This document shows positions 15,533 through 23,700 of a stretch of 26,948 bases of DNA, in pieces. The DNA comes from an uncultured Desulfobulbaceae bacterium (GTDB lineage: Bacteria; Desulfobacterota; Desulfobulbia; Desulfobulbales; Desulfobulbaceae): contig CALZIH010000003.1 of assembly GCA_945787305.1 (NCBI GenBank), positions 1 through 26,948 on the forward strand. The letters are read 5' to 3'. Position 1 is the stretch's first letter. The number at the start of each line of letters is the position of its first letter. Below the pieces are notes generated by a model. The model worked only from the letters and a program-made list of their open reading frames with translations, ran no database searches and was not told where the DNA came from. Position numbers and translations under genes: made by a program.

Positions 15533-17296
15533 CTATTGCTTGTTCTCTTCCTCACCATCACCTTCGCTGCTGGCTGCAGCCTTGAGCAGATCACCAAAGG
15601 TAGATGGACCGCTGCTCTGAATCGAAGCCTGTTGCTTCTGAGCTGTTTCGGCCGGAGCTGCCGTGTCGTCTTCGCCGCCCTCTTCAAGAGCCTTTAATGA
15701 CAGACCGATCTTACGATCATCGGCGGATACATTGATGACCATGGCCTTCAATGTGTCGCCCACATTGAACATGCCGACCGGAGTTTTTACTTTTTCTTTG
15801 CTTATCTCAGAAACATGGACAAGACCTTCAATCCCTTCTTCCAGCTGCACAAAGACACCGAAATCGGTCACGTTGGTAATGTTTCCTTCCACCATGGTTC
15901 CTGTCGGATAATTATTTGCAGCCGCTTGCCATGGGTCCGGCTCAAGCTGTTTAACCCCGAGAGAAAACCTTTCATTTTCTTTGTCTATTTTCAAGACAAC
16001 GGCCTGAATCGTCTCACCTTTGGCATATTTTTCCGACGGATGTTTAATCCGTTCGGTCCAGGAGAGGTCAGAGACATGAATCAATCCGTCAATTCCCTCT
16101 TCAATACCTATAAAGACACCGAAGTCAGTAATATTTTTGATTTTACCCTCAATTACAGCGCCAATGGGATACGTTTCTTCAACCACATCCCAAGGGTTGG
16201 GCAGTAATTGCTTCATGCCCAGAGAAATCCGCTTGGTTTCCGCTTCAACCTTAAGGACCTGAACCTCGATTACCTCACCAACGGATACCAATTTTGACGG
16301 GTGCTTTGGCTTTTTCGACCAACTCATCTCTGAAATGTGGACCAGCCCCTCTACGCCCTCTTCCAACTCAACAAAGACACCGTAATCGGTAATGGAAACC
16401 ACATTGCCTGAAACTCGTGATCCGGCAGCATATTCCTCGGGAACTCTTTCCCAGGGATCCGATTTCAACTGTTTGACACCCAGGGATACCCTATCGGAAT
16501 CTTTATCGTATTTGAGGATCTTGACCTCAATTTCCTCACCAACAGTGTACAGTTTGGAAGGATGGGAAACCCGGCCCCAGGAAAGGTCGGTAATATGACA
16601 AAGGCCGTCCATGCCGCCCAGGTCGATAAACAGACCGTAATCGGTAATATTTGTGATGGCACCGCGGATTGTCTGCCCTTCTTCCAAGGTGGAACGCATC
16701 TGCTCGCGCAGTTTGGCTCGCTGTTCTTCAAGGATTGCGCGCCGGGAAACAACAACGTTATTCCGCTTACGGTTGAACTTGAGAATTTTGAACTCAAAGC
16801 TCTCGCCAATCAAGGCGTCAAGATCTTTCACCGGCCGCAGATCAATCTGCGAGTACGGCAAGAATGCTGGTACCCCGATATCAACGGACATGCCGCCCTT
16901 CACCCTGCTCTCAATACGACCTTCAATGGTACCGTCTTCTTCCTGTATTTTTGCTATCTGTTCCCAGACTTTAATGGCTATGGCTTTTTCACGGGAGAGG
17001 AGTAGCCCTCCCTCTTCTTTCCGTTTTTCAATGAAGACTTCAAACTCATCGCCGACTCCGATTTCTCGATCGGGGTCCTCATGGCGAAACTCCGAAAGCG
17101 GGATATAGCTCTCTGCTTTATCCCCTACATCGATCAACACTGCATCTCCGGCCAGATCCACCACTCTACCGGTGGCCACCTCACCTACATTGATGACCGT
17201 ATTATTTTCTTCCTGTTCAAAAAGTTCTGCAAAGCTGATGTCTTCGCTGATGTCTTCTGCCGCTGCCATAGCGGGTTGCATTCCATTATCAGTCAT
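15533..17296 (-). CDS. rpsA: 30S ribosomal protein S1
   Basis: The protein binds mRNA and helps the 30S subunit start translation. It has 587 residues and six S1 OB-fold repeats. The first two are divergent (GRVVDLAGDAVLIDVG; GRIESRVKGGMSVDIGVPAF). Four well-conserved copies follow (ITNITDYGLFIDLGG, VVSITDYGVFVELEEG, IKNITDFGVFIGIEEG, ITNVTDFGVFVQLEEG), each followed by a GLxHI/VS-type motif. An acidic, Ala/Ser-rich tail ends the protein (SSEGDGEEENKQ). The length and six domains fit the proteobacterial form. AGAGG lies about 10 bases before the ATG. A strong hairpin sits in the presumed leader at 17365-17387. Confidence 0.98.
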   Translation of the reverse strand: MTDNGMQPAMAAAEDISEDISFAELFEQEENNTVINVGEVATGRVVDLAGDAVLIDVGDKAESYIPLSEFRHEDPDREIGVGDEFEVFIEKRKEEGGLLLSREKAIAIKVWEQIAKIQEEDGTIEGRIESRVKGGMSVDIGVPAFLPYSQIDLRPVKDLDALIGESFEFKILKFNRKRNNVVVSRRAILEEQRAKLREQMRSTLEEGQTIRGAITNITDYGLFIDLGGMDGLCHITDLSWGRVSHPSKLYTVGEEIEVKILKYDKDSDRVSLGVKQLKSDPWERVPEEYAAGSRVSGNVVSITDYGVFVELEEGVEGLVHISEMSWSKKPKHPSKLVSVGEVIEVQVLKVEAETKRISLGMKQLLPNPWDVVEETYPIGAVIEGKIKNITDFGVFIGIEEGIDGLIHVSDLSWTERIKHPSEKYAKGETIQAVVLKIDKENERFSLGVKQLEPDPWQAAANNYPTGTMVEGNITNVTDFGVFVQLEEGIEGLVHVSEISKEKVKTPVGMFNVGDTLKAMVINVSADDRKIGLSLKALEEGGEDDTAAPAETAQKQQASIQSSGPSTFGDLLKAAASSEGDGEEENKQ

Positions 17297-17364
17297 GGGT
17301 TGTCGTTCCTCTTGAGCCGGCTTTCTGCCGACCGCTTGTTATTACACATAAAAGGTTAAATGTC

Positions 17365-17387
17365 CCTCAGCCCCCTACGGACTGAGG
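17365..17387 (-). promoter_or_regulatory. Stable hairpin in the rpsA leader
   Basis: On the minus strand, CCTCAGTCC and GGGCTGAGG pair over 9 positions (one G-U) around a 5-base loop, about 70 bases before the rpsA start. There is no T-run directly after it, so it looks more like a leader structure than a terminator for the upstream gene. In E. coli rpsA, a structured leader is used for translation and autoregulation; the same role here is inference. Confidence 0.45.
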
Positions 17388-17500
17388 TATAGCTCGTACC
17401 ATTTACCAAATAGTTTTTCTAAAAACAACTGTTTCTTCCTGAAAAACTGTCTTTTTTTTCCCGGCATCTCGTATCTCCAGTTCTTAATGATTACTAAAAA

Positions 17501-18181
17501 TCACCGTTTTCCATACGTAGCAAGCTCTTCGAGGATCGGGCCGAATAATTCTTCATAGGCTGGAATGGCTTTACGCAAAATAACATCAAAATATTGCAAC
17601 TCTTTTTCGCCAACAACCAAATTGGAACTTACAGCCAGGGCTTCAAGGTCATACAGTGTCTGTGCGTTCGGCCCAATAATGATATAAAAAATGTAGCGCC
17701 TTCGATCCATGGACATCTTGCGCATGTATTCATGAAAAGTCGATTTTTCAAGTCCTTGTTCCAGCTCACTGTGCAAAACAACGCATGAAAAACTGACAAA
17801 CTGCATCCGCTCTATTGCTTCTTCCGGGGTGTCGACAGCCACAACCTGATACCCCACCGTTTTCATTGCCTCAACCACTCCCTCACGCTGGGGGGAATCA
17901 GCAAAGAGCACCAAAGCCATAGGAACATCTTCAACCTTCTCTTCCCCATCGAAACGCCCGGTTTTCAACCACTCAAGCTCAGGCGGATCCGGCGGATGCG
18001 GTTCATTGTCCGGATTGGGTTTCCGTACAACGGCATCCAGCTTGACGGCAGCTTGGCAATGGGGACATTTGATCGTCAGCTTTTTCCCAGGTGCAAGTTC
18101 TTCCAAGGCCTTGGATATTTTCTCGCTCTGGGCCTCGTTAAACTGAATTTTCTGCTGACACTGTGGGCAATTGGTTACCAT
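17501..18181 (-). CDS. Zinc-ribbon plus degenerate receiver-domain protein
   Basis: This 226-residue cytoplasmic protein has an unknown role. The N-terminus is a zinc ribbon of the MJ0042 type, with C5/C8 (NCPQC) and C39/C42 (KCPHC). A Pro-rich linker follows (NPDNEPHPPDPPE). From about residue 85 there is a receiver-like fold (ALVLFADSPQREGVVEAMKT). The position of the phosphoacceptor Asp appears to be His (VVLHSE), and the following Ser/Thr position is Gly (YIIIGPN), so it is probably a phosphorylation-independent pseudo-receiver. A GGAG motif lies 8 bases before the ATG. The gene starts 18 bases after the PilT-type ATPase gene, so the two are surely co-transcribed and probably act together. 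Confidence 0.8.
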   Translation of the reverse strand: MVTNCPQCQQKIQFNEAQSEKISKALEELAPGKKLTIKCPHCQAAVKLDAVVRKPNPDNEPHPPDPPELEWLKTGRFDGEEKVEDVPMALVLFADSPQREGVVEAMKTVGYQVVAVDTPEEAIERMQFVSFSCVVLHSELEQGLEKSTFHEYMRKMSMDRRRYIFYIIIGPNAQTLYDLEALAVSSNLVVGEKELQYFDVILRKAIPAYEELFGPILEELATYGKR

Positions 18182-18199
18182 TGATTTTCTCCAAAAAAA

Positions 18200-19381
18200 C
18201 TACAGCAGGCCGCTGCCATGGGGATCTTTTTCCTCTTCTTGCATGTGAAGGCCGTCAATATCGGAGGTTTTCTCACCTCTTGCCGACTTGATGGTATCCA
18301 GACCTCTTTTAATTTCACTGCGATGGGAGGAATAGGACACAGCTGATGCCTCGGTGATCAACCCCTGCTCATACAGCTCCAGCAGATGCTGATCAAAAGT
18401 CCACATATCATTAGCTGATCCAGCCTTAACTACATTATAGAACGTTTTTTCTTCGGTCTCACCGTTGATAATCAGGTCTTTAACTCGGAGACTGGTACAC
18501 AGGATCTCCATGGCTGCCACCCGGCCGCCACCGATTCTCGGTAGTAGACGCTGACTGACAACCCAACGAATAGTGTCCACCAGCCGGTTTCTAATCTGCG
18601 GCTGTTCATCCTGCTCAAACATGCCAAGGATTCGATTGATGGTCTGGCCGGTATCAATGGTATGCAGTGAAGAAAACACCACATGCCCAGTCTCGGCAGC
18701 CGTCAGGGCGATTTCCAGTGTTTCACGATCACGGATCTCACCGACCAGAATAACCTTGGGCGCCTGCCTGAGAGCTGCACGTAAGCCACCGGCAAAGGTA
18801 TCGAAATCATCTCCCATTTCCCGTTGATTAAAGGTGGCCGTCTTATGGGGATGAACATATTCAATGGGGTCTTCAAGGGTGACGACATGGACAGCCCGCT
18901 CCTCATTTATCCGGTTGAGGATTGCGGCCATGGATGTCGTCTTTCCCGTCCCGGTTGCACCGGTAAAAAGAATCAGGCCGTTAACCTCTTTGGCCATTTT
19001 TTCAAACGATGGAGGGAAGTCAAACCCATCGATGGAGGGGATCTTGGTTTCCAGTTTCCTCAATACCGTCGAATAGTACCCCTTCTGGGTGAAGATATTT
19101 ACCCTGAAGCGAACCCGGTCATCCAGAGAATAGGAAAGGTCACAGGACCCCTTACTGACAAGGTCACGTAACAGGCGGCGGTTACCGCCGATCAGGTTTA
19201 AGGCGAAGACCTCGGCTTGAAAAGGGGTCAGTTCGGTTACCGGGGGTTGCACATCGACCGGCACCAGCACACCGTCGCTTTCCACTTGCAACGACTTGCC
19301 CACAGTGATATTGAGGTCAGAGACTCGCTCATGCTTTTTCAGCATGGCGGTGATCCAATAGTTAATTTCCTGCTGTTTCAT
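18200..19381 (-). CDS. pilT: PilT-family type IV pilus retraction ATPase
   Basis: This hexameric AAA-like motor depolymerises type IV pili and so drives twitching. The protein (393 residues) is longer than typical PilT (about 345) because of a C-terminal extension. Motifs: Walker A GATGTGKTT (about 140-148), Asp box EDPIEYVH, Walker B ILVGEIRDRET, His box TAAETGHVVFSSLHT, and GGGRVAAMEI near the AIRNLI-like C-terminal region. The N-terminal PAS-like domain (VSDLNITVGKSLQVESDG) is present. Close variants such as PilU or plasmid/secretion PilT-like ATPases cannot be ruled out, because no other pilus gene is in the window. It is followed by the zinc-ribbon/pseudo-receiver gene. No good ribosome-binding site was seen before the ATG. 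Confidence 0.9.
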   Translation of the reverse strand: MKQQEINYWITAMLKKHERVSDLNITVGKSLQVESDGVLVPVDVQPPVTELTPFQAEVFALNLIGGNRRLLRDLVSKGSCDLSYSLDDRVRFRVNIFTQKGYYSTVLRKLETKIPSIDGFDFPPSFEKMAKEVNGLILFTGATGTGKTTSMAAILNRINEERAVHVVTLEDPIEYVHPHKTATFNQREMGDDFDTFAGGLRAALRQAPKVILVGEIRDRETLEIALTAAETGHVVFSSLHTIDTGQTINRILGMFEQDEQPQIRNRLVDTIRWVVSQRLLPRIGGGRVAAMEILCTSLRVKDLIINGETEEKTFYNVVKAGSANDMWTFDQHLLELYEQGLITEASAVSYSSHRSEIKRGLDTIKSARGEKTSDIDGLHMQEEEKDPHGSGLL

Positions 19382-19402
19382 AAGCGTTTACCGCAGTTTA
19401 AA

Positions 19403-19430
19403 TTGACAAGACGTACTAATTAGGTAGTAT
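19403..19430 (+). promoter_or_regulatory. Sigma-70-type promoter for ilvD
   Basis: A perfect -35 TTGACA (19403-19408) is followed after 16 bases by TAGTAT (19425-19430), which matches the -10 consensus at four of six positions. It lies in the gap between the divergent pilT and ilvD genes and would give a leader of about 55 bases. No leader peptide or attenuator was seen. Confidence 0.55.
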
Positions 19431-19491
19431 CGCCAACCGACGTTAAATTACAAGAGAAAAAAAGAAAAATTTGAACATAGGGGACAGGATT

Positions 19492-21324
19492 ATGGCAAGA
19501 CCACTTCGTAGCGCAACAACAACGCAAGGAAGACGCATGGCTGGTGCACGTGCACTCTGGCGGGCAAACGGCATGACCGAAGAGCAAATGAACAGGCCGG
19601 TAATCGCAGTCGTCAACTCGTTTACCCAGATGGTTCCCGGTCATGTTCATCTCCATGAAATCGGCCAGCAGGTAAAAAAAGCCATCGGAGAGAAGGGGTG
19701 TTTCGCGGCGGAGTTCAACACTATTGCCGTTGATGACGGCATTGCAATGGGGCACGACGGCATGCTTTATTCCCTGCCCTCCCGAGAATTGATCGCTGAT
19801 TCGGTTGAATATATGTGTAATGCCCACAAAGTAGATGGTATGGTCTGCATCTCCAACTGCGACAAGATTACCCCCGGGATGCTGATGGCTGCAATGCGCC
19901 TCAACATCCCGGCAATCTTTGTCTCAGGCGGCCCCATGGAGGCTGGCATTATAGACGACAAACCCTATGACCTGGTTGACGCCATGGTTATGGCCGCTGA
20001 CAGCTCCGTCAGTGACGAGGAGATCGCGATGGTTGAGCGCTCCGCCTGCCCGACCTGTGGCTCCTGTTCAGGTATGTTTACGGCCAACTCCATGAACTGC
20101 CTTAACGAAGCCCTTGGCCTTGCCCTTCCCGGAAACGGTTCCTTGGTTGCCACCCATGCCAGTCGGATGGAATTGTTTATGCACGCAGCCAAACGCATAG
20201 TTGAGATGTGTACTGCCTGGTATACAGACGATGACGCCTCAGTGCTGCCTCGCTCAATTGCCTCGAAGACCGCTTTTGAAAATGCCATGGCCTTAGACAT
20301 TGCCATGGGCGGCTCCACCAATACCGTCCTCCACATCCTTGCAATAGCCCATGAAGCAGAGGTCGATTTCACCATGGACGACATAGACCGCATTTCACGA
20401 AAGGTACCGATCCTCTGTAAGGTGGCGCCCTCTTCTCATTATCACATGGAAGATGTCAACCGAGCCGGAGGAATCCTCGGCATTCTGGGCGAACTTGACC
20501 GGGCCGGTCTTATCGACACATCAACCTCCAGGGCAGACGGCCTGACACTTTCCCAGGCCCTTGAGGGCTATGACATCATGCGCGATACTGCCTCAGAAGC
20601 CGCACGGCAATTATACCGAAGTGCGCCTGCATCCAAAGGCCGCAACCTGGTGATGGGATCACAGGCAACATATTACCCGGAACTCGACCAGGACCGGGTA
20701 TCGGGCTGTATCCGATCACTGGAGCACTGCTACAGCCAAGACGGCGGTCTGGCTGTTTTATATGGCAACATTGCCGAGAAAGGCTGTATCGTCAAGACGG
20801 CTGGAGTCGACCCCTCCGCCCTTCACTTCCAGGGGACAGCTAAAGTGTACCACTCCCAAGACGCCGCCTGCGAAGCCATTCTCGATGGCGAAATCACTGC
20901 CGGTGATGTCGTCTTTATCCTCTACGAAGGCCCCAAGGGTGGGCCCGGTATGCAGGAAATGCTGTATCCGACGTCGTACTTGAAATCCATCCACCTCGGC
21001 ATCGAATGCGCCTTGGTAACCGACGGCAGGTTTTCCGGTGGCACATCGGGCTTATCCATCGGCCACGTCTCCCCTGAGGCTGCCGGTGGCGGAGCTATCG
21101 GTCTGGTGAGAGACGGAGACCCGGTGGACATCAACATACCTGAGCGCAGTATAAAGCTGATGACCAGCGATGAGGAGTTAAGCAAACGGCGCCAGGAAGA
21201 AGAGAGCAAAGGAGAAAAAGCCTTTACTCCTGAGCGAAATCGCAAGATTTCATCAGCCCTAAAAATCTACGCCCATTTTGCCGCGTCTGCCGACAAGGGC
21301 GCGGTACGGATTGTTCCGGAATAG
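19492..21324 (+). CDS. ilvD: Dihydroxy-acid dehydratase
   Basis: The enzyme dehydrates 2,3-dihydroxy-isovalerate and 2,3-dihydroxy-3-methylvalerate to the 2-oxo acids of valine and isoleucine synthesis. It has 610 residues, the E. coli-like length. Cluster-ligand candidates are C123 (NCDKITPGM) and C186/C192 (CPTCGSCSGMF). The segment NSFTQMVPGHVHL matches the E. coli class, which has an oxygen-sensitive [4Fe-4S] cluster, rather than the [2Fe-2S] class with an extra N-terminal Cys. The ATG at 19492 (MARPLRSATTTQGRRMAGARALWR) aligns with the family start. A purine-rich AGGGGACAGG precedes it. An upstream in-frame TTG at 19471 is unlikely. The gene stands alone, with its own promoter. Confidence 0.97.
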   Translation: MARPLRSATTTQGRRMAGARALWRANGMTEEQMNRPVIAVVNSFTQMVPGHVHLHEIGQQVKKAIGEKGCFAAEFNTIAVDDGIAMGHDGMLYSLPSRELIADSVEYMCNAHKVDGMVCISNCDKITPGMLMAAMRLNIPAIFVSGGPMEAGIIDDKPYDLVDAMVMAADSSVSDEEIAMVERSACPTCGSCSGMFTANSMNCLNEALGLALPGNGSLVATHASRMELFMHAAKRIVEMCTAWYTDDDASVLPRSIASKTAFENAMALDIAMGGSTNTVLHILAIAHEAEVDFTMDDIDRISRKVPILCKVAPSSHYHMEDVNRAGGILGILGELDRAGLIDTSTSRADGLTLSQALEGYDIMRDTASEAARQLYRSAPASKGRNLVMGSQATYYPELDQDRVSGCIRSLEHCYSQDGGLAVLYGNIAEKGCIVKTAGVDPSALHFQGTAKVYHSQDAACEAILDGEITAGDVVFILYEGPKGGPGMQEMLYPTSYLKSIHLGIECALVTDGRFSGGTSGLSIGHVSPEAAGGGAIGLVRDGDPVDINIPERSIKLMTSDEELSKRRQEEESKGEKAFTPERNRKISSALKIYAHFAASADKGAVRIVPE

Positions 21325-21403
21325 TACCTACAGGGATCCGGGGGGAAGGAAGTGCTTCTACCGTAAAGAGCTCGTCCCTCCCCTCCAGCCCCTAACCCTC
21401 TAT

Positions 21404-22111
21404 TTACTCGGCAATGACCGGATTTTTCAGAACACCGATATGTTCTATCTCCACCTCAACCACATCCCCGGGATGAAGGGGGCCGACTCCGCTCGGAGTT
21501 CCGGTAATGATAATATCCCCGGGCTCAAGGGTGAAATTCCGTGAAATAAAACTGATGATCTGTGGAATTTTGAAAATCATATGACCGGTATTTGCGTCCT
21601 GTACAACTTTCCCGTTGAGTCTAGTTTGAATGTGGAGATTCTGCGGATCGCCTATGGCAGACGGCGACACAATCACGGGACCGATGGGACCGAAGGTATC
21701 CAGCGACTTGCCCCGGTACCAGCCGGATTTGTCGCTACGTTGGAAGTTACGCTGACTGACATCATTAAAACAGGAAAAGCCAAGCACATGCTCCATGGCC
21801 TCATCCTCTGAAACATTTTTAATTTGATTTTTTATCAGGATCGCCAGCTCACCCTCATAATCTGTTCGACAATTTTCAAAAGCATATTCTTTTAGCAGGC
21901 TCGGCAGTACAATGGGATCGCCAGGGCCAACGAGCACGTTGGGAGTCTTTGGAAAAAGAACAGGCTCCGTTGGTATCTCCCCGGTAAAATTTTGTACATT
22001 CACCGATTGGCTTTCCTTTATATGGTCGAGATAATTGAGGCCCAGCGCAACGATTTTACTTGGCTGAACCGTTACCTCCTGCCCATTAACAAGCGGTAAA
22101 GAGAGCTTCAT
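21404..22111 (-). CDS. Fumarylacetoacetate hydrolase-family protein
   Basis: This 235-residue enzyme belongs to the family that cleaves or isomerises 2,4-diketo acids or acylpyruvates, or decarboxylates oxaloacetate, with Mg2+. It shows the family pattern IVALGLNYLDHIKE, FPKTPNVLVGPGDPI, the metal-binding acids in DYEGELAILI and a downstream Asp (SCFNDVSQRN), KSLDTFGPIGP and the C-terminal GDIIITGTPSGVGPLHPGD. The size fits the small YcgM-type members (acylpyruvase or oxaloacetate decarboxylase-like). The substrate cannot be set from sequence. AAGAG lies 7 bases before the ATG. It is convergent with ilvD and lies about 190 bases downstream of the phosphatase gene, beyond a terminator, so it is likely transcribed separately. 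Confidence 0.93.
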   Translation of the reverse strand: MKLSLPLVNGQEVTVQPSKIVALGLNYLDHIKESQSVNVQNFTGEIPTEPVLFPKTPNVLVGPGDPIVLPSLLKEYAFENCRTDYEGELAILIKNQIKNVSEDEAMEHVLGFSCFNDVSQRNFQRSDKSGWYRGKSLDTFGPIGPVIVSPSAIGDPQNLHIQTRLNGKVVQDANTGHMIFKIPQIISFISRNFTLEPGDIIITGTPSGVGPLHPGDVVEVEIEHIGVLKNPVIAE

Positions 22112-22247
22112 TTGATTACTCTTTTCTAAAAAGGAATATTGTGTTCCTGTTACAACTACAGCTTGTTACAAAGAGTCAACCATGCTGTTCGTAAAGGCCA
22201 TAACATATAGTTTGGTAAAGAGACTCTGTCATCCGGGTTAAGAGGGT

Positions 22248-22278
22248 ATAAAAAACACTGTGTCGGGAGCGGATACAG
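22248..22278 (-). terminator. Rho-independent terminator of the kinase-phosphatase operon
   Basis: On the minus strand, CTGTATC and GACACAG pair at six of seven positions around a 7-base loop (22258-22278), followed by a TTTTTT run. It lies 24 bases past the phosphatase stop codon and closes the operon that runs in from the right edge of the window. Confidence 0.65.
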
Positions 22279-22301
22279 GGCATAAAACAGCCACCAGATC
22301 G

Positions 22302-23087
22302 TCAATGGGTCTCGCCAGCACCCATACCGAGAAGAACGACCGTAATGTTATCCCTGCCCCCGGAATCATTTGCCGCCCCAATCAAGCTCCGGCCTATCCG
22401 CATGACATTTGCATGATGCCTGCGGACAATGGATTCCATTTCGCCGTGGTTAAGCATGGTCGTCAACCCGTCGGAACAAAGCAGTAAAATATCGCCACCC
22501 TGGGCCTCAACCCCCTGAATATTTGGCTTAACTGCAGCACCAGCCCCTACGGCCCGTGTAATAATATGACGCTGCGGGTGACCATACAGCTGCTCTTCGG
22601 AAATCCCCTTATTCCCTTGGTACAGTTCCTCAACCAGTGAATGATCCCTGGTGCAACGGATCAGAGAATCTCCATCCCAGCGATACATACGACTGTCCCC
22701 CACGTGGGCAACCTCAACACGATGTTCCCGGATCTGAACGATGACCAAGGTCGTTGCCGTATTGGACTGGAGTTTCTGCCGTTTTTCATACACACTGCGA
22801 TTAGCGTAATGGATCATACGCTGCAGAGAACAGGTGCGTTGTCCGAACAGACTGAACCGGGACAGGTCTGGGGGCGACAATAATGTCTTGATGCTCTTCA
22901 AAGCAGTGACGGATGCGGCTTCGCCGTTTGCAAGTCCACCCAAACCATCTGCCAGACAAAACACTCCGTGGTCGGGCAGGAGAAGAAAATCATCCTCGTT
23001 TGTGCTACGCAGGCGTCCGATATCGGAATACCCCGCATATTGTACTTGAAATGCACCGATTCGGACACGTCCCTCTTCGGTTTTCAT
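22302..23087 (-). CDS. PP2C-family protein serine/threonine phosphatase
   Basis: This 261-residue cytoplasmic Mn2+/Mg2+-dependent phosphatase probably reverses the work of the kinase encoded in the same operon. It carries the full set of PP2C motifs: RSTNED (27-32), ADGLGG with the metal-binding D47, NTATTLV, HVGDSR, RDHSLVEEL, HIITRAVG, LLLCSDGLT and GGRDNITVVLL. It has no signal peptide or membrane segment. It resembles the stand-alone Stp/PppA/PrpC type. Its ATG overlaps the stop region of the lipoprotein gene by 4 bases (ATGA), a sign of translational coupling. A terminator follows. Confidence 0.95.
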   Translation of the reverse strand: MKTEEGRVRIGAFQVQYAGYSDIGRLRSTNEDDFLLLPDHGVFCLADGLGGLANGEAASVTALKSIKTLLSPPDLSRFSLFGQRTCSLQRMIHYANRSVYEKRQKLQSNTATTLVIVQIREHRVEVAHVGDSRMYRWDGDSLIRCTRDHSLVEELYQGNKGISEEQLYGHPQRHIITRAVGAGAAVKPNIQGVEAQGGDILLLCSDGLTTMLNHGEMESIVRRHHANVMRIGRSLIGAANDSGGRDNITVVLLGMGAGETH

Positions 23088-23686
23088 AACACTGTAAACT
23101 TCTTTTTCGATCTTTTTTCTTGGCCGTTAAAGCCGATGACCTGTTTCACAGTATAGGTCCCTTTGCTGGCTGATTTGGGGACCTTAAAAACCAGGCGACT
23201 TTTCCAGGTGCCGTTTTCCCTGGATACCGATTCATCCTGAAGGACGGCAACACACTTGTTGTTGAACCAGAGCTCCTTTCTTTCAACAACAGTAACGTCT
23301 TTCTCAGGCGCTCCACTCCCGGCTACTCCGTAGATGATAACTGCTGTTACACTGTCGCCTTTGGCAACAGTTGACGGTTTCAAGGATGACTCATGCAATC
23401 GAACGGCCGGTCCAGCACCCTGCTTATGTTTTCCGCTTTTCTTTACTCCCGCAATACGACGCGATGAAGTACGGCTTGATTTTATCAAATCCTGAAAGAA
23501 CCTGTCGACCTTGCGAGCAGCCTTCTTGTCAGCAGCCAGATATCCTGCACCGGCGCCGGCGGCGACAAAAAAGGGGAGACACCCCTGAAGCATCCAGCAA
23601 CAGGCAACAACGAGCAAATATTTCGCGGCACAAATCCTTTTTCTTCGCGCAGCAAGTGGGTGGGTTGCCTCTATCTTGATTTGCAT
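23084..23686 (-). CDS. Predicted lipoprotein with an Ig-like C-terminal domain
   Basis: This 200-residue lipoprotein has an unknown function. The N-terminus is basic (AARRKR) with a hydrophobic core and the lipobox LQGC at C36. Residue +2 is Leu, not Asp, so outer-membrane sorting is expected. After the lipid anchor comes a Gly/Ala zipper-like stretch (FFVAAGAGAGYLAAD), then a Lys/Arg/Ser-rich linker. From about residue 92 there is a beta-rich domain (LKPSTVAKGDSVTAVIIYGV to the end) resembling an immunoglobulin-like accessory fold (ELWFNNKCVAVL, GTYTVKQVIGFNGQ). The gene starts 14 bases after the kinase gene and overlaps the phosphatase gene by 4. It may be a periplasmic partner of the kinase's short outer tail or of the exporter. 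Confidence 0.75.
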   Translation of the reverse strand: MQIKIEATHPLAARRKRICAAKYLLVVACCWMLQGCLPFFVAAGAGAGYLAADKKAARKVDRFFQDLIKSSRTSSRRIAGVKKSGKHKQGAGPAVRLHESSLKPSTVAKGDSVTAVIIYGVAGSGAPEKDVTVVERKELWFNNKCVAVLQDESVSRENGTWKSRLVFKVPKSASKGTYTVKQVIGFNGQEKRSKKKFTVL

Positions 23687-23700
23687 AAAACTCTTTTTAC

